The notes: a model not told the origin generated them from the letters alone. DNA of 34,185 nucleotides from Strigomonas culicis (GCA_000482145.1 AUXH01000154.1:1-34185); one strand, 5' to 3'; shown: positions 12,301-19,611, counted from the first letter of the stretch. A program made the numbers and translations.

Positions 12301-15300
12301 TGGCCACGTGCATTACGCGCTTGGAGAACGCGCAGATCCTCTCCGAGTCGCTGAAGAGCGAGGGCACGCGCTGGACGGAGAACATCGAGAAGCTGCGGGA
12401 ACAGCTCAAGGCGCTCCCCATGCAGTCCTTCTTTGCGAGCGCCTGCGCCGTGTACATGGGGCCCTTCACGCCCGTCTTCCGCAAGCGCCTCATGACGCTG
12501 TGGTCGGAGCAGTTCGAGGCGCACGGGTACCCGCTGCAGAACGCGAACCTGGTGAGCATCCTCGGCGACCCCGTCGACACTCTCAACTGGCAGGTCAACG
12601 GGCTGCCCACGGACGACACGTCGACCGAGAACGCGATCATCGCGACCATGTCGAACGCGCCGCGCCGGTGGCCGCTCTTCGTCGACCCGCAGGAGCAGGG
12701 CCTCAAGTGGCTGCTCAAGCAGTACCAGCCGCCCGCGCCGGCGGCGGCGCCGGGGATCCGGCGGGGGAGCAAGGCGGTGGTGGGCCCCACGGTGAAGGTC
12801 ATCAAGCTCACCGAGAACAACTGGATGCGCACGCTGGAGGCGCAGGTGCGCCTCGGCGGCGTCGTCATCATCGACGATGTTGGCGAGACGCTCGACCCCG
12901 CGCTGGAGCCGCTCATCGCGCGGCGCATCACCGCGGCGGACGGCGGCTCGCCGCAGATCCAGCTCACGCCGCAGTCCGGCCCCATCGACTACAACTCGAA
13001 CTTCCGGCTCTTCATCTGCACCAAGCTGCCGAACCCGCACTACCTGCCGGACGTGAGCACGCGCCTGACGCTGCTGAACTTCACCGTCACCCTCGAGGGC
13101 CTGGAGGACCAGATGCTCGGCGAGGTGGTGTCCATCGAGAAGAAGGACCTGGAGGAAGAGAAGAACGCCATCATCCAGAGCATCGCGCTGGGGCAGAAGA
13201 AGCTCAAGGCAATCGAGGAGCAGATCCTGGAGCGGCTCAAGTTCACCAAGGGCAACATCCTGGACGACCGCGGCCTCATCACGGAGCTGCAGTCCGCCCA
13301 GTCCAACGCACAGGCGCTGGGAGAGAACCAAGTCGCGGCGAATCAGAAGATGGAGGTCATCTCCGCCTCGCGCGAGCTCTATCGCGTCGTCGCGGTGCGC
13401 GCGGCGCTGCTCTTCTTTGTGCTGGCCGACGTCGCGCGCATCGACCCGATGTACCAGTACTCGCTCCAGTTCTTCATCAACCTAGTGCGCCAGCGCGTGG
13501 AGCGGACCGTCAAGCCGTACGGCTTTGACGAGACGAGCAAGGACATGCTGCAGGAGCATCTCCGCGGTGTGATCCAGAACGTGACGGAGTCCACCTACAC
13601 GCAGATCTGCCGCGGCCTTTTCAACAAGGACAAGCTGATTCTGTCGCTGCTGATGAGCACGTCGATCGCGCGGCACGGCGGGGCCATCAAGGAGGAGGAG
13701 TGGCAGTACTTCGTGCGCGCGAGCGCCCTGGTCGCGTCCGAGCCGGTCCCGCAGCCGGAGGCGCTGGCGTGGCTCTCGCGGCTGCAGTGGGAGCTCGCGG
13801 AGGCCCTCTCCCGCACCGTGCCGGCAATGCACGAGCTGCTGGACAAGATGCACAGCGCGCCGGCCCCGTGGCGGCAGTACGTGGAGAGCGCGCTCCGCGC
13901 GGAGGACAAGCCGGCGAACTGGGAGAAGGCGCTGACGGCCTTCCAGCACATCATGCTCGTGCGCTGCTTCCGCGAGGAGAAGCTGTACGTGGCCATCGCC
14001 GACTACGTGCGCGAGACGATGGGGCCGCACTTCATGGACCCGCCGCCGTTCGACCTCAGCAGCGCGCTGAAGGACAGCACGACCGGCACGCCCATCATCT
14101 TCGTGCTGTCGCAGGGCGCCGACCCGATGGACGCGCTGCAGGCCTTCGCGCAGGCGGAGGGCCGCGAGCTGCAGTACGTGTCGCTCGGCCAGGGCCAGGG
14201 CGCGAACGCGAAGCGGCTCATCGCGACGTGCCGCGCGAGCGGCGCCTGGGCGCTGCTGCAGAACTGCCACCTCTCGAAGAGCTTCATGCCGGACCTGATG
14301 GCGGAGGTCGCGAACCTGCAGAGCACCAGCGAGGACACGCACCCGGACTTCCGGCTGTGGCTCACGTCCATGCCGACCGACTTCTTCCCCATCTTTGTGC
14401 TGCAGATCGGCATCAAGATCACGAACGAGCCGCCGACCGGCCTCCGCGCGAACATGGTGCGCTGCTTCAACGACCTCTCCCCGACGGACTACGATGCCTT
14501 CCCGCCGGAGGCGCTCATTGGGGAGTCTAACAAGTCCGACACCTTCAAGAAGCTGCTGTATGGCCTGTGCTTCTTCCACGCCATCATCCTCGAGCGCAAG
14601 AAGTTCGGCCCTCTGGGCTGGAACGTGAAGTACGAGTGGAACGACACGGACTTCCACGTGTCCAAGCAGTGGCTGCGGCTCTTCTTCGAGGAGCAGGACA
14701 CGATCCCGTGGGAGTCGCTCGAGTACATCATCGGGCAGATCAACTACGGCGGCCGAGTGACCGACCCGCAGGACCGCGGCACGCTGCAGACGATCCTGCA
14801 CAACTACATGTGCCCCGCCCTGCTGGAGGAGACGTACACCTTTGCGGCGTGCGAGGGCTACGACGCGCCGCCGACGGGGTCGCTGGAGAAGACGAAGCAG
14901 CAGATCGCGCGCATGTCCACCGTCGACAGCCCGGAGGTCTTTGGCATGCACGAGAACGCAAACATCCGCTTCCAGCTGCAGACCTCGCAGTACGTGCTGC
15001 AGACCGTCATCTCCGTGCAGCCGCGGCTGCTCAGCTCCGCGGCGGGTGGCCCGTCGCCCGAGGACGAGGTGCGCCAGAAGTGCAAGGACTTCGAGGAGAG
15101 CCTGCCGTCGAACATTCTGCGTGAGGAGGCGGGCCCGAGCAGCTTCACGACGCTCGAGAACGGGCTGCCCAACTCCATGTCGACCGTGCTGACGCACGAG
15201 CTCGTCAAGTACAACAAGCTGCTCACGCGCATCCGCACGACGCTGTCGGACATGCAGAAGGCACTGCAGGGCCTGACGGTGCTCTCGGCGGACCTCGACG

Positions 15301-15914
15301 CGATGTTCGACGCCTTCCTCACGGACCAGGTGCCCGCGCTGTGGAGCTCCGTCTCGTACGCGTCGCTGATGCCGCTGGGCGCCTGGTACCGCGACTTTCT
15401 CCAGCGCGTGCACTTCATCCGGACCTGGGTCCACAAAGGCGAGCCGAACGCCTTCTGGATCTCGGGCTTCTTCAACCCCAGCGCCTTCATGACCGGCATC
15501 TACCAGGCCTACGCGCGCGCGGAGCATGTGTCCGTCGACAAGCTGGGCTTCCAATACGAGGTGGTCGAGACGCCGGTGGAGGCGCTCACGGAGGGGCCGC
15601 CGCGCGGCTGCTACGTCTACGGCATTTACACCGACGCGTGGCGCTGGGACCCGGAGAAGAAGGTAATGGCCGATTGTCTTCCCGGGCAGCCGTACGCGAC
15701 GCTGCCGGTCGTGCACTTCCTGCCGCAGCCAAATCACAAGCGGCCGAGCAACTACCACGTGGTGCCCATGTACCGCACGGTCGTCCGCGCGGGCGTCATC
15801 TCGTCCCTCGGTGCGAGCTCCAACTACGTCCTCTCCATCGAGATCCCGACGGAGCAGAGCTCCGACTACTGGTTGCTGCGCGGCGCGGCTTGCGTGTGCG
15901 CGCTCGATCGCTGA
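3366..15914 (+). CDS. Axonemal dynein heavy chain, probably single-headed inner arm
   Basis: A single uninterrupted 4182-residue frame with full dynein heavy-chain architecture. The tail and linker occupy roughly residues 1-1400. AAA1 has Walker A GPAGTGKT (1463-1470) and Walker B CLDEFNRI (1513-1520). AAA2 has GATGTGKT (1745-1752) and VFDGPVD (1830-1836). AAA3 has GQTGVGKS (2099-2106). AAA4 has GVGGSGKR (2463-2470). The antiparallel stalk coiled coil runs about 2697-2995, with the microtubule-binding tip at about 2810-2920. AAA5, AAA6 and the C-terminal domain (containing FWISGFFNPSAF) follow. The protein hydrolyses ATP to walk on axonemal microtubules and bend the flagellum. The length, and the lack of cytoplasmic dynein features, suggest a single-headed inner-arm type, but the exact paralogue needs a tree. 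The first in-frame ATG after the splice acceptor is at 3366. The tail carries two lysine-rich patches, near residues 395-400 and 475-480. Confidence 0.95.
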   Translation: MSSKSTKKDFRYTAPKATQDHVHRNPAHVAKDAQDMYGGVNPLVHRLYCDGATSSNDLGVPGRLTSLSAHAQSAVPTVDDAAHASSAPPSRGAETHPVADAAASAGASRGNTTFVNSLQVFQPPSYQDDDLKRIFTTSSQQGAMSMPKKRPAPPPKLQPLSAKTKTEAADAADETCLAASRIPRFVKATSNSPNEFAYMVMRPRGIRDRFNPYDLQVVTHKDLDPRHYFTVSASGVTQFVNGAAEFIELPTWERECRVFDRLSELPIFRDYKKWRSFLLWRALVRRQAMTKCSSFLTSNLLYIHPNLSGTLQSVRKICLDFLATNNLYVPATETRTLEGYCGVLRQHLDKERGRIERMIKIIREKVEQACKAAMVTAQMERDASKLSKDEDAVRKKKKVVDIRELGTMQQPSYIEVAQRKATCQRLTAFIRLCDYLVITCLTRLADKAIEAMQEDLEYPKKERPVAASEAREKEKNKKKEEVVFNGALLSIEVQFNEEESIIEITPSHDLVLESVEDMIRDYVRTVGGVPRLVSMDTFKAYTDQAQDNMNEATGGPEVAEMVVSEQCYKENVARIRDHLATAFEDVEHYVDLFDPFREMFVENSALDTDAILHEKQTLDFFRSRLALYKGQMESISSKIPDFKVVGLIQVFTESFREFMTPSPVGCLEGFHDILPLIAHRENEALLEELQKQTTYLAVAPKTIEHYVEYLEFYRKLEEKLDDIAATYDFTRDLFNLLQEEKIVVNEDDLDTFRSGTRPQFDKLRTLMQMIEDGKETQQRLFSRNIDEQMDHLRHGIEVVYDRAGQPIVSDEGADVNDVITYITGLQQEAETIAAREKDLRRYQVAIGAEETTVDTMVDMLNDVNMKSRLWVSVRDWGVFTEATCQQSIEELDMTAVQDTVQQYTTLVKQVSSKLPNNAMVPKLKSRVEEWRTLAPILQAIRNPKLKSDHTLKMSFIVGPIEAPDGTSKSMTEWGAQLTVGLLLENNVARHRDELLAVSAAAVEEDKLQQQIDKVAAMWTGGGPKPPMEFQFHNHKDIKDVYTLVGSSVEDALALLDDSLIGISTIASSKFCQGVLKGQTDRWDSRLKYMQETLDAWVELQRTWIYLENIFSSSEIRSQWKEDAKRFEKVDRFFRDLMRKAHDQPTAYRALLINAPSFDLGETNAAKSLKGDLDVNIKEMERVLFSLEKKLEEKRRSFPRFYFLSNDDLLDILAKVKTPELMMPHMLKMFDGIKSLTFTESNDITHLLSMEGEKVELVNKNVKARGPVDSWMDMLEREMMTTLRKHAQTCLEDFEERGDRSKWMFQHPVQLVLMMEQLLWTRSVEEALDKPNSTELMLQLKEVNYRNLDELAGLTGCQLSKVQRVLLSTMITIDVHGRDLVDEMCENGVVETKDFGWQKQLRAYWEKDEDGYGNIFIRQNNSRFVYGYEYLGAQGRLVITPLTDRIYMTITGALKLYLGASPSGPAGTGKTETVKDLAKNLARQCIVYNCSDGVTYKMMEKFFSGLIQTGAWACLDEFNRINIEVLSVIASQLLEIKLALQNEVEAFTFQGTPDVRVRTTYGSFVTMNPGYAGRTELPDNLKILFRPVAVMTPDFRMIAEVILYSEGFKNAKDLSLKITQLYKLSSEQLSPQDHYDFGMRALKSILVMAGDLKRSQPDVPEDLTLIVACNDSNVPKFVAEDLPLFQGIMQDLFPGVAFPERSYDELLPAIQAAMAERKLVDAGAWIQKSIQYYETLIVRHGVMLVGATGTGKTEVRDCIARSLTSMSAAGSANPTAKPVHQFVMNPKAVLLHELYGQLDVNTNEWKDGVLAAIAKTCVRDSEGSKDHRWIVFDGPVDTLWIESLNSVLDDSKLLCLDSGERIKLPDTIHLLFEVADLAVASPATVSRCGMVYVDVSDLPWIAVVRQWCETKLTASGMPPRCRKYVVSLFETYAAKGLDWLSHQKQLMHAGHINVMQSLCDLFTALIKVNKLTFMADLPDETGPEDTRLRERNELCNALFAFSFIWSIGSNVDQAGMDSFDTMARTVFETLVRLPSSGTVYDYTIEYKSRLFVPWEAQVKPFAYKADMPFFNILVPTVDTVRYSFLAKTLIECRKPILFSGQTGVGKSVILSDCLNSNKESMQLSLIIFQFSAQTSSERTQMLLESKLKQKRKNIMGAAPGKRVALFIDDLNMPALEVFGASPPIELIRQLMGSGGFYDRKVAGFWKFVEDTTYVAACGPPEGGRNPVTARLLRLFHLFQIPNLTNDSMKRIFDSILGGFLDSKNFNKDVRHLTSALVAATVAVFNKLQEDLRPRPTTPHYTFNLRDLAKVFQGMTQAVPRVCRDARSMTRLWVHECMRCFYDRLSTPEDRTFFTDELVMDALVRHIPGTHSHDELFGGEPLIWGDFLRFGSIEHVYEEAPDLKRIATVLDEYQDDYNATATMVKPGETAQAAPLNLVFFKDHCAHLARIIRVVRQPRGNALLVGVGGSGKRSLTRLASFVAGCRVFEISVGKGYSMNEFHEFLLEVYTYAGVQNKPCVFSLSDNQIVHEAMLEDVNNILNSGEVPSLFSPEEREKRVSACLEAAQQVGITNRDDVYNFFISRVRDNMHIVLCMSPVGDSFRTRCRQFPSLTNCCSIDWFDEWPSEALEGVASRLLQGLSAAVSPEFFAKLPMLCVDAHTSVVRLSNDYWEELRRRYYITPTSYLEFIDMYQSMLDSRRVLLEEQLSQVENGKQKMIETDKTIATMRTEIEEKRPLLEKASQETETVVADLTVRQAKAAEVQVQVKAQQESAAIQQREASKIAAEANSRLAEAKPIIDRAKAALDTIQASDLNELRSFANPPSAVLKTTQACMVMFDPKEFNGQWAGGMDWKGAREFLSHRPLLDMIRNYPTENVKPTVLQRIQKFITDEEFTVEICSLKGSQTCGSLCAWVHAVNEYSKVVKEVAPMRQAAAEAEAHLAETNAKLQAAQQQLKEVEKELKELQANYEVSLKKKNDLEAGLATCITRLENAQILSESLKSEGTRWTENIEKLREQLKALPMQSFFASACAVYMGPFTPVFRKRLMTLWSEQFEAHGYPLQNANLVSILGDPVDTLNWQVNGLPTDDTSTENAIIATMSNAPRRWPLFVDPQEQGLKWLLKQYQPPAPAAAPGIRRGSKAVVGPTVKVIKLTENNWMRTLEAQVRLGGVVIIDDVGETLDPALEPLIARRITAADGGSPQIQLTPQSGPIDYNSNFRLFICTKLPNPHYLPDVSTRLTLLNFTVTLEGLEDQMLGEVVSIEKKDLEEEKNAIIQSIALGQKKLKAIEEQILERLKFTKGNILDDRGLITELQSAQSNAQALGENQVAANQKMEVISASRELYRVVAVRAALLFFVLADVARIDPMYQYSLQFFINLVRQRVERTVKPYGFDETSKDMLQEHLRGVIQNVTESTYTQICRGLFNKDKLILSLLMSTSIARHGGAIKEEEWQYFVRASALVASEPVPQPEALAWLSRLQWELAEALSRTVPAMHELLDKMHSAPAPWRQYVESALRAEDKPANWEKALTAFQHIMLVRCFREEKLYVAIADYVRETMGPHFMDPPPFDLSSALKDSTTGTPIIFVLSQGADPMDALQAFAQAEGRELQYVSLGQGQGANAKRLIATCRASGAWALLQNCHLSKSFMPDLMAEVANLQSTSEDTHPDFRLWLTSMPTDFFPIFVLQIGIKITNEPPTGLRANMVRCFNDLSPTDYDAFPPEALIGESNKSDTFKKLLYGLCFFHAIILERKKFGPLGWNVKYEWNDTDFHVSKQWLRLFFEEQDTIPWESLEYIIGQINYGGRVTDPQDRGTLQTILHNYMCPALLEETYTFAACEGYDAPPTGSLEKTKQQIARMSTVDSPEVFGMHENANIRFQLQTSQYVLQTVISVQPRLLSSAAGGPSPEDEVRQKCKDFEESLPSNILREEAGPSSFTTLENGLPNSMSTVLTHELVKYNKLLTRIRTTLSDMQKALQGLTVLSADLDAMFDAFLTDQVPALWSSVSYASLMPLGAWYRDFLQRVHFIRTWVHKGEPNAFWISGFFNPSAFMTGIYQAYARAEHVSVDKLGFQYEVVETPVEALTEGPPRGCYVYGIYTDAWRWDPEKKVMADCLPGQPYATLPVVHFLPQPNHKRPSNYHVVPMYRTVVRAGVISSLGASSNYVLSIEIPTEQSSDYWLLRGAACVCALDR

Positions 15915-16312
15915 GGCGTAGCAAGTCACTATAGAAGAAAGACGACGCGAGGAGAAGAAGGTCAACAGTTTTCCTTTTTTTCTTTTTAGATCATGTATAT
16001 GTAATTGATGCTTTTTATTATTATTTATTGTTTTGAGAGAACTGTTAGAGATACTCCTTCGTTTTTGCTTTCACCCAAGAATGTAAACAAACACACAAAC
16101 AAACAAACAGCTGCGTAATTGAAATGTATGTATTTCATGTTTCCAACAAACTAAAAAAAAAATAAGTTGTCTTATGTACCTAAGTGTATTATTATCAAAA
16201 AAAAAAAGTAAATGCAGAAGAAAAGAAAAGAGCGCACTCTTGTTGTATTGTCCTGGGCAAATTGTCAACATGGACGGGCAGTGTGAGACTCGAACGTGAA
16301 ATATCTTTCTGT

Positions 16313-16350
16313 GTTCCCTTACTCTCCCTTTTCTCTTCTTTCCCTCGAAG
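16313..16350 (+). promoter_or_regulatory. Candidate trans-splice acceptor for eL14; gap 15915-16368
   Basis: A C/T tract (16313-16346) ends at AG 16349-16350, leaving an 18-nt leader before ATG 16369. Such a short leader is typical of trypanosomatid ribosomal-protein mRNAs. A second T-rich tract with an AG at 15988-15989 lies just after the dynein stop. The rest of the 454-bp gap is A/T-rich, with a CAAA-like run at about 16083-16110 and no gene. Confidence 0.65.
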
Positions 16351-16368
16351 CACGACTCCATAAAGAAA

Positions 16369-16896
16369 ATGGTTCAAGCCAACTACGTGCGTGCGGGCCG
16401 TCTGGTGCGCGTTCTCCGCGGCCCTCGCCAGGACCACATCGGTGTGATCGTCGACATCATCGACGCCAACCGCCTGCTGGTCGAGAACCCACAGGACAGC
16501 AAGATGCGCCGCCACGTCGTGAAGATGAGCAACATCACCCCCCTCAAGTTCGCCGTGAAGGTGCCGCGCAACTGCTCCACGAAGGCGCTCAAGGAGGCGC
16601 TCGTGTCGACCAAGGCGCTCGAGAAGTACGCCGCCACCCGCACCGCCACGCGCATCAGCGCGAAGAAGGCCCTCGCGACCTCGACCGACTTCGAGCGCTA
16701 CCAGCTGCGCGTGGCGCGCCGCTCCCGTGCTCACTGGACCCGCAAGGTGTTCGACGAGAACGACGCCAAGCACCCCGTCTCGTGGCACAAGGTCGCGCTC
16801 AAGAAGGTGCAGAAGAAGGCCGCGAAGGTGGACACCACCGCCGCCGCCAAGAAGCGCATCAGCAAGGCCATCGCTGCCCGCAAGAGCAAGAAGTAA
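16369..16896 (+). CDS. RPL14: 60S ribosomal protein L14 (eL14)
   Basis: This 175-residue, strongly basic protein is a component of the cytosolic large ribosomal subunit. The N-terminal part (about residues 8-60) has the KOW/SH3-like pattern of eL14, including GRLVRVLRGPRQDHIGVIVD, followed by a segment ending in HVVKMSNITPLKFAVKVPR. The remainder is helical and lysine/alanine-rich, ending in KKRISKAIAARKSKK. The length fits eukaryotic eL14. The start is fixed by a short leader and a good match from the first residues. Codon choice is dominated by C/G-ending codons, as expected for a highly expressed gene. Confidence 0.93.
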   Translation: MVQANYVRAGRLVRVLRGPRQDHIGVIVDIIDANRLLVENPQDSKMRRHVVKMSNITPLKFAVKVPRNCSTKALKEALVSTKALEKYAATRTATRISAKKALATSTDFERYQLRVARRSRAHWTRKVFDENDAKHPVSWHKVALKKVQKKAAKVDTTAAAKKRISKAIAARKSKK

Positions 16897-16997
16897 ACGT
16901 TACTGTCGTCGTGTTCATTTATTTTTATTTCCCATCATTTGAGTAAGCAAAACAAAACAAAAAAGGCACATTCCAATGCTTCTTTTAAACGGGCAAA

Positions 16998-17013
16998 AGA
17001 GCTCATTAGCTCT
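16998..17013. other. Small perfect hairpin in the eL14 3' region
   Basis: AGAGCT and AGCTCT flank a 4-nt CATT loop, giving a 6-bp stem about 100 nt after the eL14 stop. A longer run of A follows at 17022-17031. It may be a chance structure in a 3' UTR; no function is known. Confidence 0.35.
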
Positions 17014-17081
17014 CTGTCGTTAAAAAAAAAATGAAATCATAATGTTGCGAGCTTTAATAGGACTTTCATGACACATTCGTG

Positions 17082-17136
17082 TCCTTTCTTTCTCTTTTTC
17101 TCTCTCTTCATGGAACTCTTCTTTTGCATTTTAAAG
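17082..17136 (+). promoter_or_regulatory. Candidate trans-splice acceptor for the 17181 gene
   Basis: A C/T tract (about 17082-17109) is followed by AG 17135-17136, leaving a leader of about 44 nt before ATG 17181. Another AG (17175-17176) lies only 4 nt before the ATG. An out-of-frame ATG at 17110 lies upstream of both AGs and would be removed by splicing. Confidence 0.45.
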
Positions 17137-17180
17137 CCTTAGATAACGTGTGGCCAATATATATTATTACCCGTAGACCT

Positions 17181-17894
17181 ATGCCAGCGGCAGCGATCCG
17201 TTTAGATGAGCTGCTGCGCGAGTGGCTCTCCACAGCGCGCACCATACCGCGCAAGGATAGAGTGAGTCTCCTGCTGAACGAGCGCGCGGATATACAGAGG
17301 CTGGAGGCCGACAGCGCGGAGAAGGCACAGTGCCTGTCGGCACTGGACGCCGCCCTGCGGCACGAGGAGTCCCTGCGCGCGCACTGGGATCCGGCGTCCA
17401 TACGGGAGCTGGCCGAGTGCGTCGCCACCGTCAGCGACGTGGACGCCGTGCTCGCGCTGCTGGACCCCGAGTGCGTGCTGTGCCTGTCCTGCGACGGTGA
17501 GGACGCGTTCTTCTGCGAGGGGTCGGTGCCGGTGCTGGAGGAGCTCCGCGCGCAGCGCTGCGCCCTTGCGCGGTACGTGCCGTCCGCGGTGCGCTCCTAC
17601 CCGCTACACGAGCCGCTCTCACTGGAGGACGCGGACGAGGACGCGGACGAGGACGCGGGGCCGGCCGCGGACGACGTGTGCCCGCCGCTGGTGCTCGCCG
17701 AGGTGACATACGGCGCCGCCGAGGACGCGGCGCGGCCGTACGTGACGATGCAGACGACGGTGTCCCTCACGCCGGACGGGGCGCGTGTGCGGCGCGTGAC
17801 CCGCACGCTACGCGCGCTGGAGCCGTGGTCGACGGCGGAGGTGCTCGCTCAGGTGCACTTTGGCGATATGAAGGCAGCCGAGGGCGTCTTCTAA
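17181..17894 (+). CDS. Conserved-looking hypothetical protein with acidic repeat
   Basis: A 237-residue protein that I do not recognise. The N-terminal half is helical and charged. A run of alternating Asp/Glu/Ala (residues 149-159) forms a flexible acidic linker. The C-terminal part (about 165-237) looks like a compact alpha/beta segment, including VTMQTTVSLTPDGARVRRVT. It has three cysteines close together (CVLCLSC, about residues 97-103), but not in a clear zinc-ligand arrangement. No signal peptide or membrane span is visible. ATG 17181 is the first in-frame ATG after the candidate splice sites. The G/C-ending codon bias matches its neighbours, supporting a real gene. It sits between eL14 and malate dehydrogenase, which says nothing specific about function. 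Confidence 0.75.
   Translation: MPAAAIRLDELLREWLSTARTIPRKDRVSLLLNERADIQRLEADSAEKAQCLSALDAALRHEESLRAHWDPASIRELAECVATVSDVDAVLALLDPECVLCLSCDGEDAFFCEGSVPVLEELRAQRCALARYVPSAVRSYPLHEPLSLEDADEDADEDAGPAADDVCPPLVLAEVTYGAAEDAARPYVTMQTTVSLTPDGARVRRVTRTLRALEPWSTAEVLAQVHFGDMKAAEGVF
17625..17657 (+). repeat. In-frame 12-bp tandem repeat encoding DADE units
   Basis: The 12-mer GAGGACGCGGAC is repeated almost three times within the 17181 gene and encodes the acidic linker. Replication slippage would change the linker by four residues without breaking the frame. Confidence 0.85.
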
Positions 17895-18169
17895 GCTACT
17901 CCCAGACCGTCCCCTGTGTTGCTACGCGTTGTATCCATGCTTGCTGTAAGTAGACTCACTAGATTGTAAGTGTATACATCACCAATCAACGCCACCCCTG
18001 TACTCCACGGATTGCGTAGCCATCTATTATGTGAATTATGATTATTGTTGTCTGCACACGCACGACGCGGTTCGATGTGAACGATCTTCCTTCTCTCTGT
18101 CTTTCTCGCCTTCCCTCCCGCTGCATAGACACACAAGTAGTTTTCAGTCTCCGAGATCCCGCACTCGTG

Positions 18170-18256
18170 TTTTCCTTTTGTTTACTCTCTATTTCTTTGC
18201 ATTGCTGTGTTTGTTGGTGTTCCTCTTTCCTTTCCTTTCCCTTTTATTTGCATAAG
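18170..18256 (+). promoter_or_regulatory. Candidate trans-splice acceptors for malate dehydrogenase; gap 17895-18256
   Basis: Two tracts are present. The first (about 18083-18120) ends at AG 18127-18128, giving a pyrimidine-rich leader of about 128 nt. The second is a very long C/T tract (about 18170-18250) whose first AG is 18255-18256, directly touching ATG 18257. Which one is used decides whether the mRNA has any leader of its own beyond the spliced leader. Nothing else is recognisable in the 362-bp gap. Confidence 0.45.
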
Positions 18257-19225
18257 ATGATTGTCACCATCACGGGTGCTGCTGGTCAGGTGGCGTACAG
18301 CCTGTTGGCGATGATCGCCGCGGGCGAGCTCTACGGCCCCGAGACGCACGTGGTGCTGCGCTTACTCGATCTGGAGATGGCACTGCAGGTGCTGGAGGGC
18401 GTGAGGGAGGAGCTGCAGGACTCCGTGTACCCGCTGCTGGACGGCGTCGAGATCACGTCCGACGCGCGCGCCGCCTTCGCCGGGGCGGACATGGTGCTGA
18501 TGTGCGGCGCCTTCCCACGCAGGCAGGGCATGGAGCGCCAGGACCTGCTGCAGGTGAACAAGGCCATCTTCATGGAGCAGGGCGCCGTCCTCGGCGAGGT
18601 CGCCGCGCCGGGCTGCCGCGTCGTCGTTGTTGGCAACCCCGCCAACACGAACGCGCTCGTGCTGCTGCACGCCGCGAAGGGCAGGATCGACCCGCGCCAC
18701 GTGACGGCGCTCACGCGGCTCGACCACAACCGCGCCGCCGGGCTGCTGGCCGCGCGCGCCGGCGTGCACGTGCGGGCCGTCCGAAACTGCATCGTGTGGG
18801 GCAACCACAACACGACGCAGGTGCCGGACGTCACGAACGCCACGATCGACGGCCGCGCGGCGCGCGAGGCCATCGCGGACGAGGCGTTCCTGGACACCAC
18901 CTTCCCGCAGCAGGTGCGCCTGCGGGGCCAGGACATCATCCGACTCCGCGGCAAGTCAGCGGCGCTGTCCACGGGGAAGGCCATCATCGACCACGCGCGG
19001 GACTGGCTGGCCGGCACGCCGGAAGGCGTGATGGTGTCCATGGCGGTCTACTCCGCGGGCAACCCGTACGGCATCCCGGAGGACCTCATCTTCTCCTTCC
19101 CCTGCACCTGCAAGGACGGCGAGTGGACCATCGTGCCGGGGCTCGACGTGAGCACCATCCAGGAGGGGCTGCGCGCGACCGCGGACGAGCTGGAGGAGGA
19201 GAAGAAGCTGGCGGAGAGCCATTAG
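18257..19225 (+). CDS. cMDH: Malate dehydrogenase, cytosolic type
   Basis: A 322-residue NAD-dependent malate dehydrogenase interconverting malate and oxaloacetate. The N-terminal TGAAGQ (6-11) is the dinucleotide-binding loop, and Asp38 in LLDLE is placed to bind the NAD ribose. The mobile-loop arginines are kept in PRRQGMER (87-94), the Asp/Arg pair is in TRLDHNR (153-159), and the proton-relay histidine is His184 in WGNHNTTQ. The kept loop arginine argues for oxaloacetate/malate specificity rather than the aromatic 2-hydroxyacid dehydrogenase that arose from cytosolic MDH in some trypanosomes. There is no N-terminal presequence and no C-terminal SKL-type signal (it ends AESH), which fits the cytosol. 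In-frame codons upstream of ATG 18257 lie in the polypyrimidine tract and are not thought to be coding. Confidence 0.93.
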   Translation: MIVTITGAAGQVAYSLLAMIAAGELYGPETHVVLRLLDLEMALQVLEGVREELQDSVYPLLDGVEITSDARAAFAGADMVLMCGAFPRRQGMERQDLLQVNKAIFMEQGAVLGEVAAPGCRVVVVGNPANTNALVLLHAAKGRIDPRHVTALTRLDHNRAAGLLAARAGVHVRAVRNCIVWGNHNTTQVPDVTNATIDGRAAREAIADEAFLDTTFPQQVRLRGQDIIRLRGKSAALSTGKAIIDHARDWLAGTPEGVMVSMAVYSAGNPYGIPEDLIFSFPCTCKDGEWTIVPGLDVSTIQEGLRATADELEEEKKLAESH

Positions 19226-19352
19226 CGCGGGCGCGGGAGGCGCGCCGTTATCAGGTCGCACGCCTTCGACGTGACAAACAATTGCGTGCGATCATAACTT
19301 AATCAAAAGAATTCTCCTTTTTTTTTCAGTTCCTATCACAAAAAACAAAAAC

Positions 19353-19370
19353 ATATATATATATATATAT
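19353..19370. repeat. (AT)9 microsatellite
   Basis: Nine perfect AT units lie in the presumed 3' UTR of malate dehydrogenase, next to A-rich and T-rich runs. Slippage-prone, with no assigned function. Confidence 0.9.
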
Positions 19371-19576
19371 TTGACTTCGGCTTCCCTCTGACCATTTGTC
19401 AACAGTTGTGCCATTGCATTAGATTGCGCTTGAAAGCATCGCTTTCCGAAGATGATAATAATCATAGAAATAGAAAAAAAAAAAACAATCATCTTTGAAT
19501 TGTCATGTTATTACGTGTTTAAGTTTTCGATTCCCTGAAAACTGCCTCTTGTGTATGTAGAATCTATGTCACTCCA

Positions 19577-19611
19577 TCCTTTTTTTTTTTTTCTCTTCCT
19601 CGGCCCACCAG
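19577..19611 (+). promoter_or_regulatory. Candidate trans-splice acceptor for the F-box gene; gap 19226-19658
   Basis: A T-rich then C/T tract (about 19577-19600) ends at AG 19610-19611, leaving a 47-nt leader before ATG 19659. This placement excludes the in-frame ATG at 19566, which lies upstream of the tract. Besides the AT repeat, the 433-bp gap holds nothing recognisable. Confidence 0.6.

Noticed and set aside
9141..13331. Minus-strand open frame of about 1396 codons opposite the dynein gene
   Set aside because: It is the antisense shadow of the dynein gene, created by G/C-ending codons. Its translation is dominated by Arg/Leu/His and has no recognisable domain.
13482..15965. Minus-strand open frame of about 827 codons opposite the dynein C-terminus
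   Set aside because: Low-complexity Arg/Leu/Val/His translation; the + strand encodes the conserved AAA6 and C-terminal dynein domains.
18038..18256. N-terminal extension of malate dehydrogenase by upstream in-frame codons
   Set aside because: The segment is Ser/Leu/Phe-rich because it reads through two polypyrimidine tracts; the family's conserved N-terminus begins at ATG 18257.
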